NCBI RefSeq assembly: GCF_000504165.1
Contig: NZ_AYSE01000001.1
Span: 930,001 to 994,000, forward strand
DNA: 64,000 bases
Reading direction: 5' to 3'
Source: Bacillus sp. FJAT-14578
GTDB taxonomy: Bacteria > Bacillota > Bacilli > Bacillales > Bacillaceae_H
Made by a program: the position numbers and the translations under genes
Shown: piece by piece, positions 1-11,407 of the stretch
How the letters are laid out: each line of letters opens with the position of its first letter
Position numbering within the stretch: position 1 is the first letter of the stretch
Notes under the pieces: model-generated
The model's database searches: none
Told to the model about the DNA's origin: nothing
Seen by the model: only the letters and a program-made list of their open reading frames with translations

Positions 1-1942
1 CATAAAAAACGGATACGATTTCTCCTATATCTCCATTGAATACATTGCTTTCCGGCTGATTGACAAGCTGCAGCACTTTATCGCCGACACGATACGCTAC
101 GTCTCCGTACTGCAACTCCCTCCTCTTGCCTGAATCAGGGTTAAACAGCTCTTGAAGGACGACATTTAACCGGTCAATTCCTGCATTTCCCTTATACATC
201 GGGGCAAGCACTTGAATGTCCCGTACATTGTATCCTTTTTTCAAAGCACTGGCGCATACTTTTTGGACCACATCGGTAATCTGATGCGACTGGCATTTAA
301 TAAAGGATCGATCAGGCTTCGCTTTTCCTAAATCATCCGGCAGCTCCCCCTTTTTGATGAAATGGGCAAGCTCAATAATGGAGGAACCTTCGGCCTGGCG
401 ATAGACATCTGTCAGGCGAACGGTCGGAATTGCGTTTGACCGGAGCAAATCCTTCAGCACTTGCCCCGGCCCGACCGAAGGAAGCTGGTCTTCGTCTCCC
501 ACAAGAATCATTTGTAAATTGGAAGGCAAGGACTTAAATAACTGATGGGCAAGCCAAATATCCACCATTGACACTTCGTCGACAATCAATAACTTTCCTT
601 CGATCGGATTTTCTTCATCATGCTCAAATCCTTCTTGTCCATTCCACTTCAACAAGCGATGAATCGTTACAGCAGGAAGGCCTGTCGCTTCACTCATACG
701 TTTTGCCGCACGTCCTGTCGGGGCTACCAGCAAAACCGGAAAGGGATTGTCTTTTTTATAATCTTTTGGATCTAATGAGCAGCCATGCAAATCTGCGTAC
801 AATTCGACGATTCCTTTAATCACCGTTGTCTTTCCTGTTCCAGGTCCCCCTGTCAGCAGCATCATGGGCGACATAAGCGCATTTTGGATGGCTTCTTTTT
901 GCGACGGGGCATATTGCACGCCTAACCGTTCCTCCAACTGACCAAGTGCCAGCAAAAATTCCGACTCCGGAAATTGGTTTTCATATTCCGTTTGGGCCAA
1001 AATCTTATCAATTGCTTTCACGACGCCTTTTTCAGCGTAGTAAAGAGGTGGAATGTAAATTTTATCTTCAACGATTTTGACTTTTTTATCCGCTTTTAAA
1101 TTTTCAAGTTCTCTCGTAATATCAATTTCCGAGACAGGCTCATGCCGGCTGTGGCTTAATAAAGCCGCTGTATGCTCAAATAATTGATCAAGGGTGAGAT
1201 AAATATGGCCGATTTGGATACACTCTTGCTCCAGCACATATAAAATACCGGCTCTCATCCGGTCCGGATGATTGCTTGACATACCCAAATTTTTTCCCAG
1301 TTCATCCGCGCGATTAAAGCCTATTCCTTGTATATCCTCTACAAGCTGGTATGGATTTTCGCGAATGATTTGAAGGGCTTCATTTTTGTATGCCTGGAAG
1401 ATCTTCATCGATAGCTGCGGGCCAAATCCGTAGTCGGATAGATGTACCATCACTTCTTCCAATCCTTCATGTTCCCTTAGTTGCTGCACAAGCGATTCGG
1501 CTTTATCTTCCGAAAGCTTTGGCACTTGTTTTAAGACAGCGGAATCATGCAAAATTTTATAAATGGCATTTTCTCCGAGAACGTCTACAATTTTTTCTGC
1601 CGTTTTCTTTCCGATTCCATGAAACAAATCGCTTGATAAATATTGGATAACCCCTTGTCTCGATTGAGGAAGCTCTTTTTTAAACCGCTCCACATTAAAC
1701 TGCCAGCCAAATCGCTGGTGCTCTTTCAAAGACCCATAAAAGGTATAGGCTTCTCCTTCGTGAAGCCGTGGAAAATAGCCCGTCACAGCCATTTCCTTTT
1801 CTTCTGTCACCACGTCTGTCTCCTGAATGCGAATGCGGGATACATTGTACAGGTTATCTTCATTATGAAAAATGGTCGCAATCAATGTACCTTTTATGTA
1901 AGAAAGCTGATCTTGTCCAACCTTCAACTTTTGATCGTCCAT
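1..1942 (-). CDS. recD2: RecD-like ATP-dependent DNA helicase RecD2 (3' end cut by window)
   Basis: This is a superfamily 1B 5'-to-3' DNA helicase of the RecD2 (YrrC) type, which works without RecBC in repair and at stalled forks. The frame is open from the start codon to the left window edge, about 647 codons; family members have about 800, so the C-terminus is missing. The N-terminal third is the RecD2-specific region with helix-hairpin-helix-like motifs (GIGKKTAEKI near residue 110, GIGFNRADELG near 205). The Walker A motif GGPGTGKTT lies near residues 365-373, followed by the DEVSM Walker B motif and the GDEDQLPSVGPG motif. The ATG at 1942 has a strong GGAGGG ribosome site. The TPR gene yrrB lies about 60 bases upstream of its stop in the same direction, as in B. 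subtilis. Identification is firm. Confidence 0.95.
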   Translation of the reverse strand, partial: MDDQKLKVGQDQLSYIKGTLIATIFHNEDNLYNVSRIRIQETDVVTEEKEMAVTGYFPRLHEGEAYTFYGSLKEHQRFGWQFNVERFKKELPQSRQGVIQYLSSDLFHGIGKKTAEKIVDVLGENAIYKILHDSAVLKQVPKLSEDKAESLVQQLREHEGLEEVMVHLSDYGFGPQLSMKIFQAYKNEALQIIRENPYQLVEDIQGIGFNRADELGKNLGMSSNHPDRMRAGILYVLEQECIQIGHIYLTLDQLFEHTAALLSHSRHEPVSEIDITRELENLKADKKVKIVEDKIYIPPLYYAEKGVVKAIDKILAQTEYENQFPESEFLLALGQLEERLGVQYAPSQKEAIQNALMSPMMLLTGGPGTGKTTVIKGIVELYADLHGCSLDPKDYKKDNPFPVLLVAPTGRAAKRMSEATGLPAVTIHRLLKWNGQEGFEHDEENPIEGKLLIVDEVSMVDIWLAHQLFKSLPSNLQMILVGDEDQLPSVGPGQVLKDLLRSNAIPTVRLTDVYRQAEGSSIIELAHFIKKGELPDDLGKAKPDRSFIKCQSHQITDVVQKVCASALKKGYNVRDIQVLAPMYKGNAGIDRLNVVLQELFNPDSGKRRELQYGDVAYRVGDKVLQLVNQPESNVFNGDIGEIVSVFY

Positions 1943-1999
1943 TTTCTCCCTCCTTTCCGTCAAGTCATGCCATGTAACGGCTAAAAAGAAGATAAGGAC

Positions 2000-2650
2000 T
2001 TACTGCTGTTCCGTCAACAAACGAATTCCGTTCCCCGCCAAAAGATGATCTGGCTGAACCTCCACCGCTTTTTGGAACATTTCCAGTGCCATGTCTTGAT
2101 TTTCTTTAAAAGCATATGCTACCCCAAGATTATAATAAGCATCTGCATGTTCTTCTCTTTCAACTACTTGCATAAACTGCTCCATTGCCTCATCAAGCAT
2201 CTCGAGCTGGGCTAAACATAAACCATATTGAAAGCGCGCTTCCACATCTTCTTCATTCAGTTCGACCGCACGCTGCAAATATGGCAGAGCAAGACGAAGC
2301 TCGTTCGTATAAACGAGTGATAAACCAAGCATAAAGTATACGTCAGGGGAGTTCAGTCCCTTTTGTACCGCCTGCTCAAAATGTTGCTTTGCTTCATTCA
2401 ATTGCTCCAATTTAAAATGTACATTCCCTGCACCGTAATGGGCAGTTGCGGCTTGCGCATCCATTTCAAGGGCCCGTTCAAAAAATTTTAATGCCTTCTC
2501 ATTTTCTTCGACCGCAGCCAATAAATTTCCGAAGTTCACATATCCAAGTGCTTCCTTCGGATTTTCTTCGATTGCCGCAGAAAAAGCTTTTGCGGCTTCA
2601 TCATACTTTCCTTCTTGCATATATTGAATCCCTAATTGGTTATTATCCAT
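2000..2650 (-). CDS. yrrB: TPR-repeat protein (YrrB-like)
   Basis: A 216-residue soluble protein made almost wholly of tetratricopeptide repeats: about six 34-residue units, each with the pattern of A at helix turns and P at the unit end (for example EENPKEALGYVNFGN and VEVQPDH). Such repeats form a superhelical scaffold for protein binding; no enzymatic domain or signal peptide is visible. The start chosen is the ATG at 2650, with GGAG eight bases upstream; a longer open frame to 2770 is in-frame read-through of the leader and has no homology. Length is close to B. subtilis YrrB (about 206 residues), which sits in the same place between recD2 and mnmA. The partner is unknown. Confidence 0.88.
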   Translation of the reverse strand: MDNNQLGIQYMQEGKYDEAAKAFSAAIEENPKEALGYVNFGNLLAAVEENEKALKFFERALEMDAQAATAHYGAGNVHFKLEQLNEAKQHFEQAVQKGLNSPDVYFMLGLSLVYTNELRLALPYLQRAVELNEEDVEARFQYGLCLAQLEMLDEAMEQFMQVVEREEHADAYYNLGVAYAFKENQDMALEMFQKAVEVQPDHLLAGNGIRLLTEQQ

Positions 2651-2842
2651 TTCAATCACTCCATTTGTTACTATTTTTCTACGATAAGTATAGCATAAGG
2701 TATTGTAAAACCATGTGTTTTTTCCTGGTTTCCGGGTTCGACAAAGTGCAAGCGGCCCGACAATGCTCAACCGGCGAAAAAATGGACTTTTTCAAACGTA
2801 CATCCTGCCTGCCCGTTTATATAGGGAAAATTTTGATGGGAT
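2651..2842. other. yrrB leader and mnmA downstream gap
   Basis: Gap between mnmA and yrrB. It carries the mnmA terminator at its right end and the yrrB ribosome site at its left end. No further gene is supported; an in-frame extension of yrrB and an open frame on the plus strand both look accidental. Confidence 0.4.
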
Positions 2843-2874
2843 GTAAAAATAGGATGCCTGTAGAGGCACCCTAT
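2843..2874 (-). terminator. Rho-independent terminator after mnmA
   Basis: On the minus strand a stem ATAGGGTGCC/GGCATCCTAT with one mismatch is followed by TTTTT. It begins two bases after the mnmA stop and closes the cysteine desulfurase-mnmA unit, so yrrB probably has its own promoter or depends on read-through. Confidence 0.75.
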
Positions 2875-2875
2875 C

Positions 2876-5147
<2,272 letters not shown>

Positions 5148-5165
5148 TCTTAACACTCCTTCCAT

Positions 5166-5287
5166 AAGAAAAGCGCAAGCGCCTTGGTCAGCTCGTGAAG
5201 GAAATAGGAAAAGACCCGGAAGGCGCTCTTTGCCTTACGAGGGCTTTTGTCTTTTCCACAGCGAGCTAGGCGCTGGAGCTAGACACC
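5166..5287 (+). repeat. Dispersed repeat A, copy A1 (short form)
   Basis: About 120 bases that begin GAAAAGCGCAAGCGCCTTGG and end near GGCGCTGGAGCTAGACA. Short inverted ends (AGCGCCT / AGGCGCT) and an internal GGCGCTCTTTGCC hairpin are visible. The same element recurs at 33314 and 41512, and inverted at 27771 and 27951. This copy has the short centre (GTCAGCTCGTG) and no RUCCU hairpin core. It lies between cymR and the desulfurase gene. Confidence 0.85.
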
Positions 5288-5353
5288 CGTCATCGAAAAA
5301 GTTATACTTTCTTACCTTTAAACAAAGCCTTCCCGCATGCTGCAGGAACGGCT

Positions 5354-5770
5354 CTATATATAAAACATGTAAGAGGCTGCGTCTCCATCGCTGTGATTCG
5401 CTAAATCCTCCAGTGTCGTGCTGTCCAGCACTTCCCTGACCGCATCTCGAATCCGAATCCACAGCTCTCGTTTAGCCGGCTCTTCTTCTTCCAGACCTTC
5501 TACGGGACTGATAGGCCCTTCCAATACGGAAATGATGTCACCTGCCGTGATAAGTGCAGGCTCTTTGGCCAAAATATACCCTCCATAAGCCCCTCTTATA
5601 CTTTTTACCAATCCTGCATTTCGTAAAGGTGAAATGAGCTGCTCCAAATAATGCTCTGATAAATCATGTGTTTGTGCAATCGTCTTCAAAGAGATGGGCC
5701 CTTCCCCAAACTTTTTCGCTAATTCAATCATAATCGTTAATCCGTAACGCCCTTTTGTTGAAATCTTCAT
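5354..5770 (-). CDS. cymR: Rrf2-family cysteine metabolism repressor CymR
   Basis: CymR represses genes for cysteine and sulfur uptake and synthesis, working in complex with cysteine synthase CysK. The 138-residue protein starts MKISTKGRYGLTIM and has the Rrf2 winged helix-turn-helix (DLSEHYLEQL as the recognition region, then SIRGAYGGY as the wing). It lacks the three-cysteine Fe-S cluster motif of IscR and NsrR, as expected for CymR. The ending EQEAYMFYI of the B. subtilis protein is matched by DAASYMFYI. The ATG at 5770 gives exactly the B. subtilis length. It is transcribed away from rarA; its place upstream of yrvO and mnmA is conserved in B. subtilis. Confidence 0.95.
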   Translation of the reverse strand: MKISTKGRYGLTIMIELAKKFGEGPISLKTIAQTHDLSEHYLEQLISPLRNAGLVKSIRGAYGGYILAKEPALITAGDIISVLEGPISPVEGLEEEEPAKRELWIRIRDAVREVLDSTTLEDLANHSDGDAASYMFYI

Positions 5771-5955
5771 ACCCCTCACCCTTTCATGTCCGTTTTCATT
5801 TCTCTATATTAAGTCCTTCTATTATATCAAGTATTCCTATCGTTATTATACAAAAAGTTAAGACCATGACATTATAGCATACTATTCATATGAGATGCAT
5901 TTCCAGCGCCGGTTGCCTATAATAGATTTCATGTATATCAATAGGAGAGATAAAT

Positions 5956-7227
5956 ATGAGCAAAAAACCACTTGCCTTCCGCATGCGTCCAAACCGGCTC
6001 CAAGATGTTATTGGACAGCAGCATCTTGTGGGAGAGGGAAAAATCATTCATCGGATGGTAAAAGCCAATCATGTTAGCTCCATGATTTTATACGGTCCTC
6101 CCGGCACAGGGAAGACAACGATTGCTACAGCGATTGCGAAAAGCACCAATACCGCGTTTCGACAGTTAAATGCTGTCGTGAATAACAAGAAAGATATGGA
6201 AATCGTTGCCCAAGAAGCCAAAATGTCCGGCAAAGTGATTTTATTGCTGGATGAAGTCCATCGTCTTGATAAAGCAAAACAAGACTTTCTTCTTCCTTAC
6301 CTTGAAAACGGAATGATTACCTTGATTGGAGCCACAACAAGCAATCCATATCATGCCATTAATCCGGCGATTCGCAGCCGATGTCAAATTTTCGAACTAA
6401 AGCCTCTCACACCTGAAGAAATAAAGATTGCCCTTTTACGTTCTTTAGAAGATGAACAGAACGGTCTAGGTCGTGAGCTTGTAGAAATTACCGAAGAAGC
6501 CCTTGAACATTTTGCCTCAGCTTGCAATGGTGATGTCCGCTCTGCTCTCAGTGCTCTTGAGTTGGCCGTCTTATCAACCGATCCTGATAAACAAGGAAAA
6601 ATCATCGTTGACGTGGCTATTGCCGAAGAATGTTTGCAAAAAAAATACCTGACACATGATAAAAACGGCGATGCCCACTATGACGTCCTATCCGCCTTCC
6701 AAAAATCCATTCGCGGGAGTGATGTGAACGCCGCATTGCACTACTTAGGGAGACTCATCGAAGCAGGAGACTTAATCAGCATTAACAGAAGACTCATTGT
6801 CATCGCCTATGAGGACATCGGGCTCGCTAACCCTCAGGCTGCTCCAAGGACACTTGCGGCCATTGAATCAGCTGAAAGGCTTGGTTTTCCAGAAGCCCGT
6901 ATTCCTCTCGCTAACGCCGTCATTGAGCTCTGTCTGTCTCCGAAGTCAAATTCGGCTTATAAAGCCCTTGATGCCGCCCTTTCTGATATCCGTAAAGGAC
7001 AGACAGGAGAAATACCGCCCCATTTAAAGGACGCTCATTATAAAGGAGCAGAGAAACTCGGGCGCGGCGTTGATTATTTGTATCCGCACGATTATGAAAG
7101 CGGATGGGTAAAACAGCAGTATTTACCGAACCGCATTAAAAACCAGAAATATTATGAACCGAAAAAGACAGGAAAATTCGAACAGGCTCTCGCCCAAATC
7201 TACGAAAAAATCAATCATCATAAGTAA
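5956..7227 (+). CDS. rarA: Replication-associated recombination protein RarA (MgsA)
   Basis: A 423-residue AAA+ ATPase of the clamp-loader clade that acts at stalled replication forks. Walker A GPPGTGKTT lies at residues 47-55 and Walker B LLLDEVHR near 95; the sensor-1 stretch GATTSNP follows. The C-terminal half has the RarA tetramerisation region, ending with the conserved KLGRGVDYLYPHDY-type segment. AGGAGAG lies upstream of the ATG. It diverges from cymR and ends in a strong palindromic terminator that overlaps its stop codon. Named yrvN in B. subtilis at the same place. Confidence 0.95.
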   Translation: MSKKPLAFRMRPNRLQDVIGQQHLVGEGKIIHRMVKANHVSSMILYGPPGTGKTTIATAIAKSTNTAFRQLNAVVNNKKDMEIVAQEAKMSGKVILLLDEVHRLDKAKQDFLLPYLENGMITLIGATTSNPYHAINPAIRSRCQIFELKPLTPEEIKIALLRSLEDEQNGLGRELVEITEEALEHFASACNGDVRSALSALELAVLSTDPDKQGKIIVDVAIAEECLQKKYLTHDKNGDAHYDVLSAFQKSIRGSDVNAALHYLGRLIEAGDLISINRRLIVIAYEDIGLANPQAAPRTLAAIESAERLGFPEARIPLANAVIELCLSPKSNSAYKALDAALSDIRKGQTGEIPPHLKDAHYKGAEKLGRGVDYLYPHDYESGWVKQQYLPNRIKNQKYYEPKKTGKFEQALAQIYEKINHHK

Positions 7228-7263
7228 GGAGACATGGACGAAATCGTCCATGTCTCCTTACTT
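7222..7263 (+). terminator. Perfect 20-bp inverted repeat at the rarA stop
   Basis: Two 20-base arms (AAGTAAGGAGACATGGACGA and its complement) are separated by two bases. The rarA stop codon lies inside the first arm. The downstream side has only a weak T-rich tail, so termination is inferred from the very stable stem. Confidence 0.65.
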
Positions 7264-7488
7264 ATGCCTAATAAAAATTATAAGCGATGAGAACCGTGTA
7301 AAGATTTCGGACTGACTTTTAACTTATTTGAATGGAACAAAAGCAAAAAGCAAAGACCGATGTAAAAGGTGAACATGGAATTGCATAGAAGAAATCTATC
7401 AAATTAGAAAAACAGACAAAACGTATAATGACACGCTTAATGGGCAAGTCTATTATACAAGAAACTATCAATGACGGGAGTTGATCTT

Positions 7489-8160
7489 GTGAAGGTTAGA
7501 CAGGATGCCTGGTCCCATGATGACGATTTATTATTGGCTGAAACGGTGCTTCGCCATATTCGTGAGGGCGGTACACAGCTGGCGGCTTTTGATGAAGTAG
7601 GCGACAAATTAAACAGGACTTCTGCAGCATGCGGTTTCCGGTGGAATGCAGAAGTTCGAAAAAGATACAACGAAGCAATTGCTCTAGCAAAAAAACAACG
7701 CAAAGAAAGAAAACGGGCGCTGGAACACTCACAGAAAAATGCCCAAAAAGCAGCGGCACCCTCCGCGAGTTCAATCTCTTCAATTCTTGAGAACAACTCG
7801 AAGGAATATTTCATTGAAGAACATGCAACCGAATTGATGGCTCCACTTCAAAATATAGGACTAAATGAAGTGATTCAGTTTTTATGTCAAATCCGATCCA
7901 ACCAATCGCAGTCCCATGTTTTAGTTAAACAAAATGAAGCACTTCGACAAGAAAACGAACAGTTGGCCATTCAAAACAAACAGCTGGAGTCAAAACTCGC
8001 ACAATTACAAAAGCAACAAGCTACCATTCAAGAAGACTATCAAACACTTCTGCAGATTATGCAACGGGCAAGACAGTTAGTATCGTTAGAAGAAAACGAA
8101 CTTTCTCCGCCTGCTTTCCTGACCGAAGGAGAAGTAAATACTCAAGTGTTTTCGACTTAA
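7489..8160 (+). CDS. RsfA-family prespore-type transcriptional regulator
   Basis: A 223-residue DNA-binding protein. Residues 1-65 form a Myb/SANT-like region ([15 protein letters not shown], then [14 protein letters not shown]) that closely matches B. subtilis RsfA, a sigma-F-dependent regulator of sigma-F genes in the forespore; YlbO is a second paralogue there. Residues about 140-200 are rich in Q, E, L and K with heptad spacing and probably form a coiled coil. The GTG at 7489 was chosen, with GGGAG eight bases upstream and the KVRQDAW start matching the family. A TATAAT lies near 7423. The gene is absent from this position in B. subtilis. Family assignment is good; targets are unknown. 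Confidence 0.8.
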   Translation: MKVRQDAWSHDDDLLLAETVLRHIREGGTQLAAFDEVGDKLNRTSAACGFRWNAEVRKRYNEAIALAKKQRKERKRALEHSQKNAQKAAAPSASSISSILENNSKEYFIEEHATELMAPLQNIGLNEVIQFLCQIRSNQSQSHVLVKQNEALRQENEQLAIQNKQLESKLAQLQKQQATIQEDYQTLLQIMQRARQLVSLEENELSPPAFLTEGEVNTQVFST

Positions 8161-8339
8161 GAAAAGCGGAACGAGACAAGTTACAGCTAAAAACGCTCAC
8201 GTCCTGTGAGCAACGCTGTAACCCTCGCCATCCATGGCTCTTCCCCATAGGAAATTTAAGCTTCTTCCTGCGGAGTCGCTTTTTGACTCCGCAGGAAGAA
8301 GCGAAATTGCCGTAGGGGCTGGCTCGTGCAGCTGGACAG
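8160..8339 (+). repeat. Diverged copy of dispersed repeat A (A6)
   Basis: This gap element starts GAAAAGCGG and ends near GCAGCTGGACAG, like repeat A, but most of its inside differs. It contains an RUCCU-type core at 8180-8238 and a perfect 17-bp hairpin (CTTCTTCCTGCGGAGTC, loop GCTTTTT) at about 8261-8301. Membership in family A is inferred from its ends and general layout. Confidence 0.55.
8180..8238 (+). ncRNA. Bacillaceae-1-like RNA core (diverged)
   Basis: Outer stem GTTACAGC/GCTGTAAC encloses hairpin GCTCAC-GTCCT-GTGAGC; a second hairpin GCCATCCATGGC follows. The layout and GUCCU loop equal the other cores in the window, but both stems have different sequences with pairing kept. The second loop is not a clean RUCCU. 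This fits the published Bacillaceae-1 motif description, which has two RUCCU terminal loops. Confidence 0.55.
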
Positions 8340-8342
8340 CAT

Positions 8343-8382
8343 AAAAAAAGCTTTTCAGCCTAAAGGCTGAAAAGCTTTTTTT
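8343..8382. terminator. Bidirectional terminator between rsfA-like gene and tcdA
   Basis: AAAAAAAGCTTTTCAGCC, loop TAAA, then the full complement ending in seven T. It overlaps the tcdA stop codon and can serve both converging genes. Confidence 0.9.
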
Positions 8383-9151
8383 AACGCCCGTCTTGACCGA
8401 CGCGATGAATCGGAATATCCTTTAACAACTCTGTAATGACATATCCGCCCATGATCAATCCCGCTACCGACGGAACAAAAGCATTCGAGGATGGCGGCAT
8501 TTTCGCTTTGCGAATTTCTGCTTGATCGTTCCCGACTACTTTACGCACGTCTTCACGAATAACGATTGGACTTTCGTCCGAAAACACAACCGGAATTCCT
8601 TTGCGAATTCCTTCTTTGCGTAAACGTGTACGGACAACCTTGGCAATTGGATCTGTATGGGTCTTCGAAATATCGGCAATGCGAAAGCGGGTAGGGTCCA
8701 TTTTATTGGCCGCTCCCATACTTGAAATGATTGGGATATCACGTTTCAAGCATTCTTTCATCAAATGGATTTTATATGAAATCGTATCAGAAGCATCCAC
8801 CACAAAATCCGGATTGTAGCTGAAAAACTCTTCATATGTCTCTTCTGTATAGAACATTTTTAAGGCAATGACTTCACATTCCGGATTAATATCTGCCACA
8901 CGCTCTTTCATTAGTTCCACCTTCTGGCGGCCTACTGTAGACAGTAGGGCATGGATTTGGCGATTTACATTCGTAATGTCCACGTCATCTTTGTCAACTA
9001 AAACCAGTCGGCCTACACCAGAGCGTGCCAATGCCTCCACTGAAAATGACCCCACTCCTCCAATTCCGAGAACTGCCACTGTACTTCCTTTTAACTTCTC
9101 AAGCCCTTCTTTTCCTATTGCAAGCTCGTTACGCGAAAATTGATGCAACAT
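8381..9151 (-). CDS. tcdA: tRNA threonylcarbamoyladenosine dehydratase TcdA
   Basis: This E1-like (ThiF/UBA) enzyme uses ATP to cyclise t6A37 of tRNA to ct6A. The 256-residue protein has the nucleotide-binding loop LGIGGVGSF near residue 30 and the following VDKDDVDITNVNRQ segment that is diagnostic for the family. It lacks the paired CxxC zinc site of ThiF/MoeB, as expected for YgdL/CsdL-type proteins. The ATG at 9151 is preferred (start LHQFSRNELAIGKEG as in B. subtilis YrvM); GTG at 9160 sits on top of the GGAG. Convergent with the rsfA-like gene; a 6S RNA gene lies upstream. Confidence 0.92.
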   Translation of the reverse strand: MLHQFSRNELAIGKEGLEKLKGSTVAVLGIGGVGSFSVEALARSGVGRLVLVDKDDVDITNVNRQIHALLSTVGRQKVELMKERVADINPECEVIALKMFYTEETYEEFFSYNPDFVVDASDTISYKIHLMKECLKRDIPIISSMGAANKMDPTRFRIADISKTHTDPIAKVVRTRLRKEGIRKGIPVVFSDESPIVIREDVRKVVGNDQAEIRKAKMPPSSNAFVPSVAGLIMGGYVITELLKDIPIHRVGQDGR

Positions 9152-9317
9152 CTGCTTCACACTCCGTTCATTTTCTTTTCTTCCGCCGTATTTGTTTAGA
9201 ATTTGACTACATCATGGTTTTTATCCCGCTCTCATAGGCTATATCGCTGACTGATTGCAGGCTCCTGTTTTTAAATCAACTAATTCTATTGGTTTTAATT
9301 GTTTTAGAAACTGCATA

Positions 9318-9350
9318 TGAAAACCCTATGCAGATGTACTACATAGGGTT
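9318..9350 (-). terminator. Terminator downstream of 6S RNA
   Basis: On the minus strand AACCCTATG, an 11-base loop and CATAGGGTT, followed by TTTTCA. It stands about 15-20 bases past the inferred mature 3' end of 6S RNA. Confidence 0.7.
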
Positions 9351-9365
9351 GAATATACGGATAAA

Positions 9366-9554
9366 GGAAAGTCCCAATCGTGCCGTCTTCAGATGCCTTC
9401 GTTTTGAACCCGCTCACAGCAGGTGGGTGCTCTGTTTCGACGATTGTAAGTCCTTTAGCCAAAGGCATTTACGCTAATCGAAAACTCCGAGCTCCCTTAT
9501 AACTTATTGTTCGGTCAAAACAATAGGTTATAAGACGAACACATCAGGACTTCT
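9366..9554 (-). ncRNA. ssrS: 6S RNA (6S-1 / BsrA type)
   Basis: 6S RNA binds sigma-A RNA polymerase and mimics an open promoter. On the minus strand the 5' end reads AAGTCCTGATGTGTT, the hallmark start of B. subtilis 6S-1 RNA, and the 3' end GGGACTT pairs with it to close a long rod about 187 nt long. The inside has an A/T-rich imperfect helix (CTTATAACCTATTG pairing with CAATAAGTTATAAG) and a large central loop. The place, between aspS and tcdA, is also that of bsrA in B. subtilis as I recall it. Upstream, TTGAAA and GATAAT elements near 9567-9596 may form its promoter. Mature ends are estimates. Confidence 0.88.
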
Positions 9555-9615
9555 TGCTTCTTGAGATTATCCTATCATAGAACAATTTTGTTTTCAAGTT
9601 TGCAAAAAGGATATT

Positions 9616-11391
9616 TTACTCACTCTTTTTAGCTCGTGTTTCCAGATGAAGCTCGGCTAATTGCGCTGAACTAACTTCTCCCGGCGCGTCTGTCAGTATA
9701 CAGCTCGCACTTGCTGTTTTCGGGAATGCAATGGTATCACGTAAGTTCGTGCGTCCTGCCAACAGCATGACAAGACGGTCAAGGCCTAAGGCAATACCGC
9801 CGTGCGGAGGCGTTCCGTACTCAAAAGCTTCCAATAAGAAACCGAATTGTTCATAAGCTTGCTCAAGCGTAAACCCGAGTACCTGGAACATTTTTTCTTG
9901 AATGTCACGCTCGTAAATACGAAGCGAACCGCCGCCAAGCTCATAGCCGTTTAAGACTAAGTCGTAAGCTTGAGCACGTACCTTTCCTGGGTCCGTATCT
10001 AAATATTGAAGATCGTCACGCACCGGCATTGTAAATGGATGATGCGCCGCATAATAACGTCCCTCTTCCTCAGCGTATTCCAAAAGCGGCCAATCTGTTA
10101 CCCATAAGAAGTTGAATTTCGTTTCATCAATTAAACCTAACTCTTTTCCAAGCTTCAAACGAAGTCCGCCTAACGCATCTGCCACTACACTTTTCTTATC
10201 GGCAACAAATAATAATAAATCGCCGGCAGACGCTTCCAATGCATCTGTGAACTGCTTTTGCCCGTCTTCATTAAAGAACTTCGCGATAGGACCTTTTAGG
10301 CCGTCTTCTTCTACTTTTAACCATGCCAGCCCTTTTGCTCCGTAAATGGCTGCATATTCCTGCAAACCGTCAATGTCTTTGCGTGAATAGTTCGCGGCAG
10401 CACCCTTTACATTAATGGCTTTTACTTGTCCTCCATTTTGAACGGCTCCGCTGAACACTTTAAAACCGCACTCTTTGACAAACTCCGAAAGATCGACTAG
10501 TTCCATCTCAAAGCGAGTATCCGGCTTATCGGAACCATAGCGGCTCATGGCCTCATCATAAGCCATGCGCGGGAATGGCGCCGCAACATCCATACCTTTT
10601 ACATCTTTCATCACTTTTACCATCATGTTCTCTGTTAGCTCAATGATTTCATCTTGTGTCAAGAAAGATGTTTCAATATCGACTTGCGTAAATTCCGGCT
10701 GGCGGTCTGCACGTAAATCCTCGTCACGGAAGCAGCGTGCAATTTGATAATAGCGTTCAAACCCAGAAACCATTAATAATTGTTTAAAGATTTGCGGTGA
10801 TTGCGGAAGTGCATAAAACTCACCTGGATGTACACGGCTTGGCACTAGATAATCACGGGCACCTTCTGGCGTACTCTTTGTTAAAATAGGCGTTTCCACA
10901 TCCAAAAAGTCATGATTGTCCAAGTAGTTGCGGATTGTTTTCGTCACATCACTGCGCATTTTCATCGTCTCGAACATAACCGGACGGCGCAAATCCAAAT
11001 AACGATATTTCAAACGAACATCTTCCGCTACGTCCGTTTTATCTTCAATCATGAACGGAGGTGTTTTTGCTTTATTTAAAATGGTGACTGCCTCTGCTTG
11101 TACTTCAATTTTGCCTGTCTTTAAATTGGCATTGATGGTACCTTCTTCACGTGCCACAACTTTCCCTTCAATGTGAAGGACAAATTCGTTGCGTACGCTT
11201 TCTGCTATCTTTAATGCTTCAGCTGATACTTCCGGATTAAAAACAACCTGTACCACACCCGTACGATCACGAAAATCAATGAAAATAAGACCGCCCAAAT
11301 CACGGCGTTTTTGAACCCACCCTTTTAGTTTAACGGATTCGCCTATTGCTTTTTCTGTTACTTCCCCGCAGTAATAAGATCTGCCTCTCAT
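9616..11391 (-). CDS. aspS: Aspartyl-tRNA synthetase
   Basis: A 591-residue class II synthetase of bacterial length that charges tRNA-Asp. The N-terminal OB-fold anticodon-binding domain (residues about 1-110, with [20 protein letters not shown]) is followed by the catalytic core: [11 protein letters not shown] and the motif 2 stretch [18 protein letters not shown]. The bacterial GAD insertion lies near 290-420, and motif 3 [13 protein letters not shown] near 540. The ATG at 11391 has an AGGGGG site. hisS ends 16 bases upstream, so the two form one unit under the hisS T-box promoter unless an internal promoter exists. Confidence 0.97.
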   Translation of the reverse strand: MRGRSYYCGEVTEKAIGESVKLKGWVQKRRDLGGLIFIDFRDRTGVVQVVFNPEVSAEALKIAESVRNEFVLHIEGKVVAREEGTINANLKTGKIEVQAEAVTILNKAKTPPFMIEDKTDVAEDVRLKYRYLDLRRPVMFETMKMRSDVTKTIRNYLDNHDFLDVETPILTKSTPEGARDYLVPSRVHPGEFYALPQSPQIFKQLLMVSGFERYYQIARCFRDEDLRADRQPEFTQVDIETSFLTQDEIIELTENMMVKVMKDVKGMDVAAPFPRMAYDEAMSRYGSDKPDTRFEMELVDLSEFVKECGFKVFSGAVQNGGQVKAINVKGAAANYSRKDIDGLQEYAAIYGAKGLAWLKVEEDGLKGPIAKFFNEDGQKQFTDALEASAGDLLLFVADKKSVVADALGGLRLKLGKELGLIDETKFNFLWVTDWPLLEYAEEEGRYYAAHHPFTMPVRDDLQYLDTDPGKVRAQAYDLVLNGYELGGGSLRIYERDIQEKMFQVLGFTLEQAYEQFGFLLEAFEYGTPPHGGIALGLDRLVMLLAGRTNLRDTIAFPKTASASCILTDAPGEVSSAQLAELHLETRAKKSE

Positions 11392-11407
11392 GATGGATAT
11401 CCCCCTT

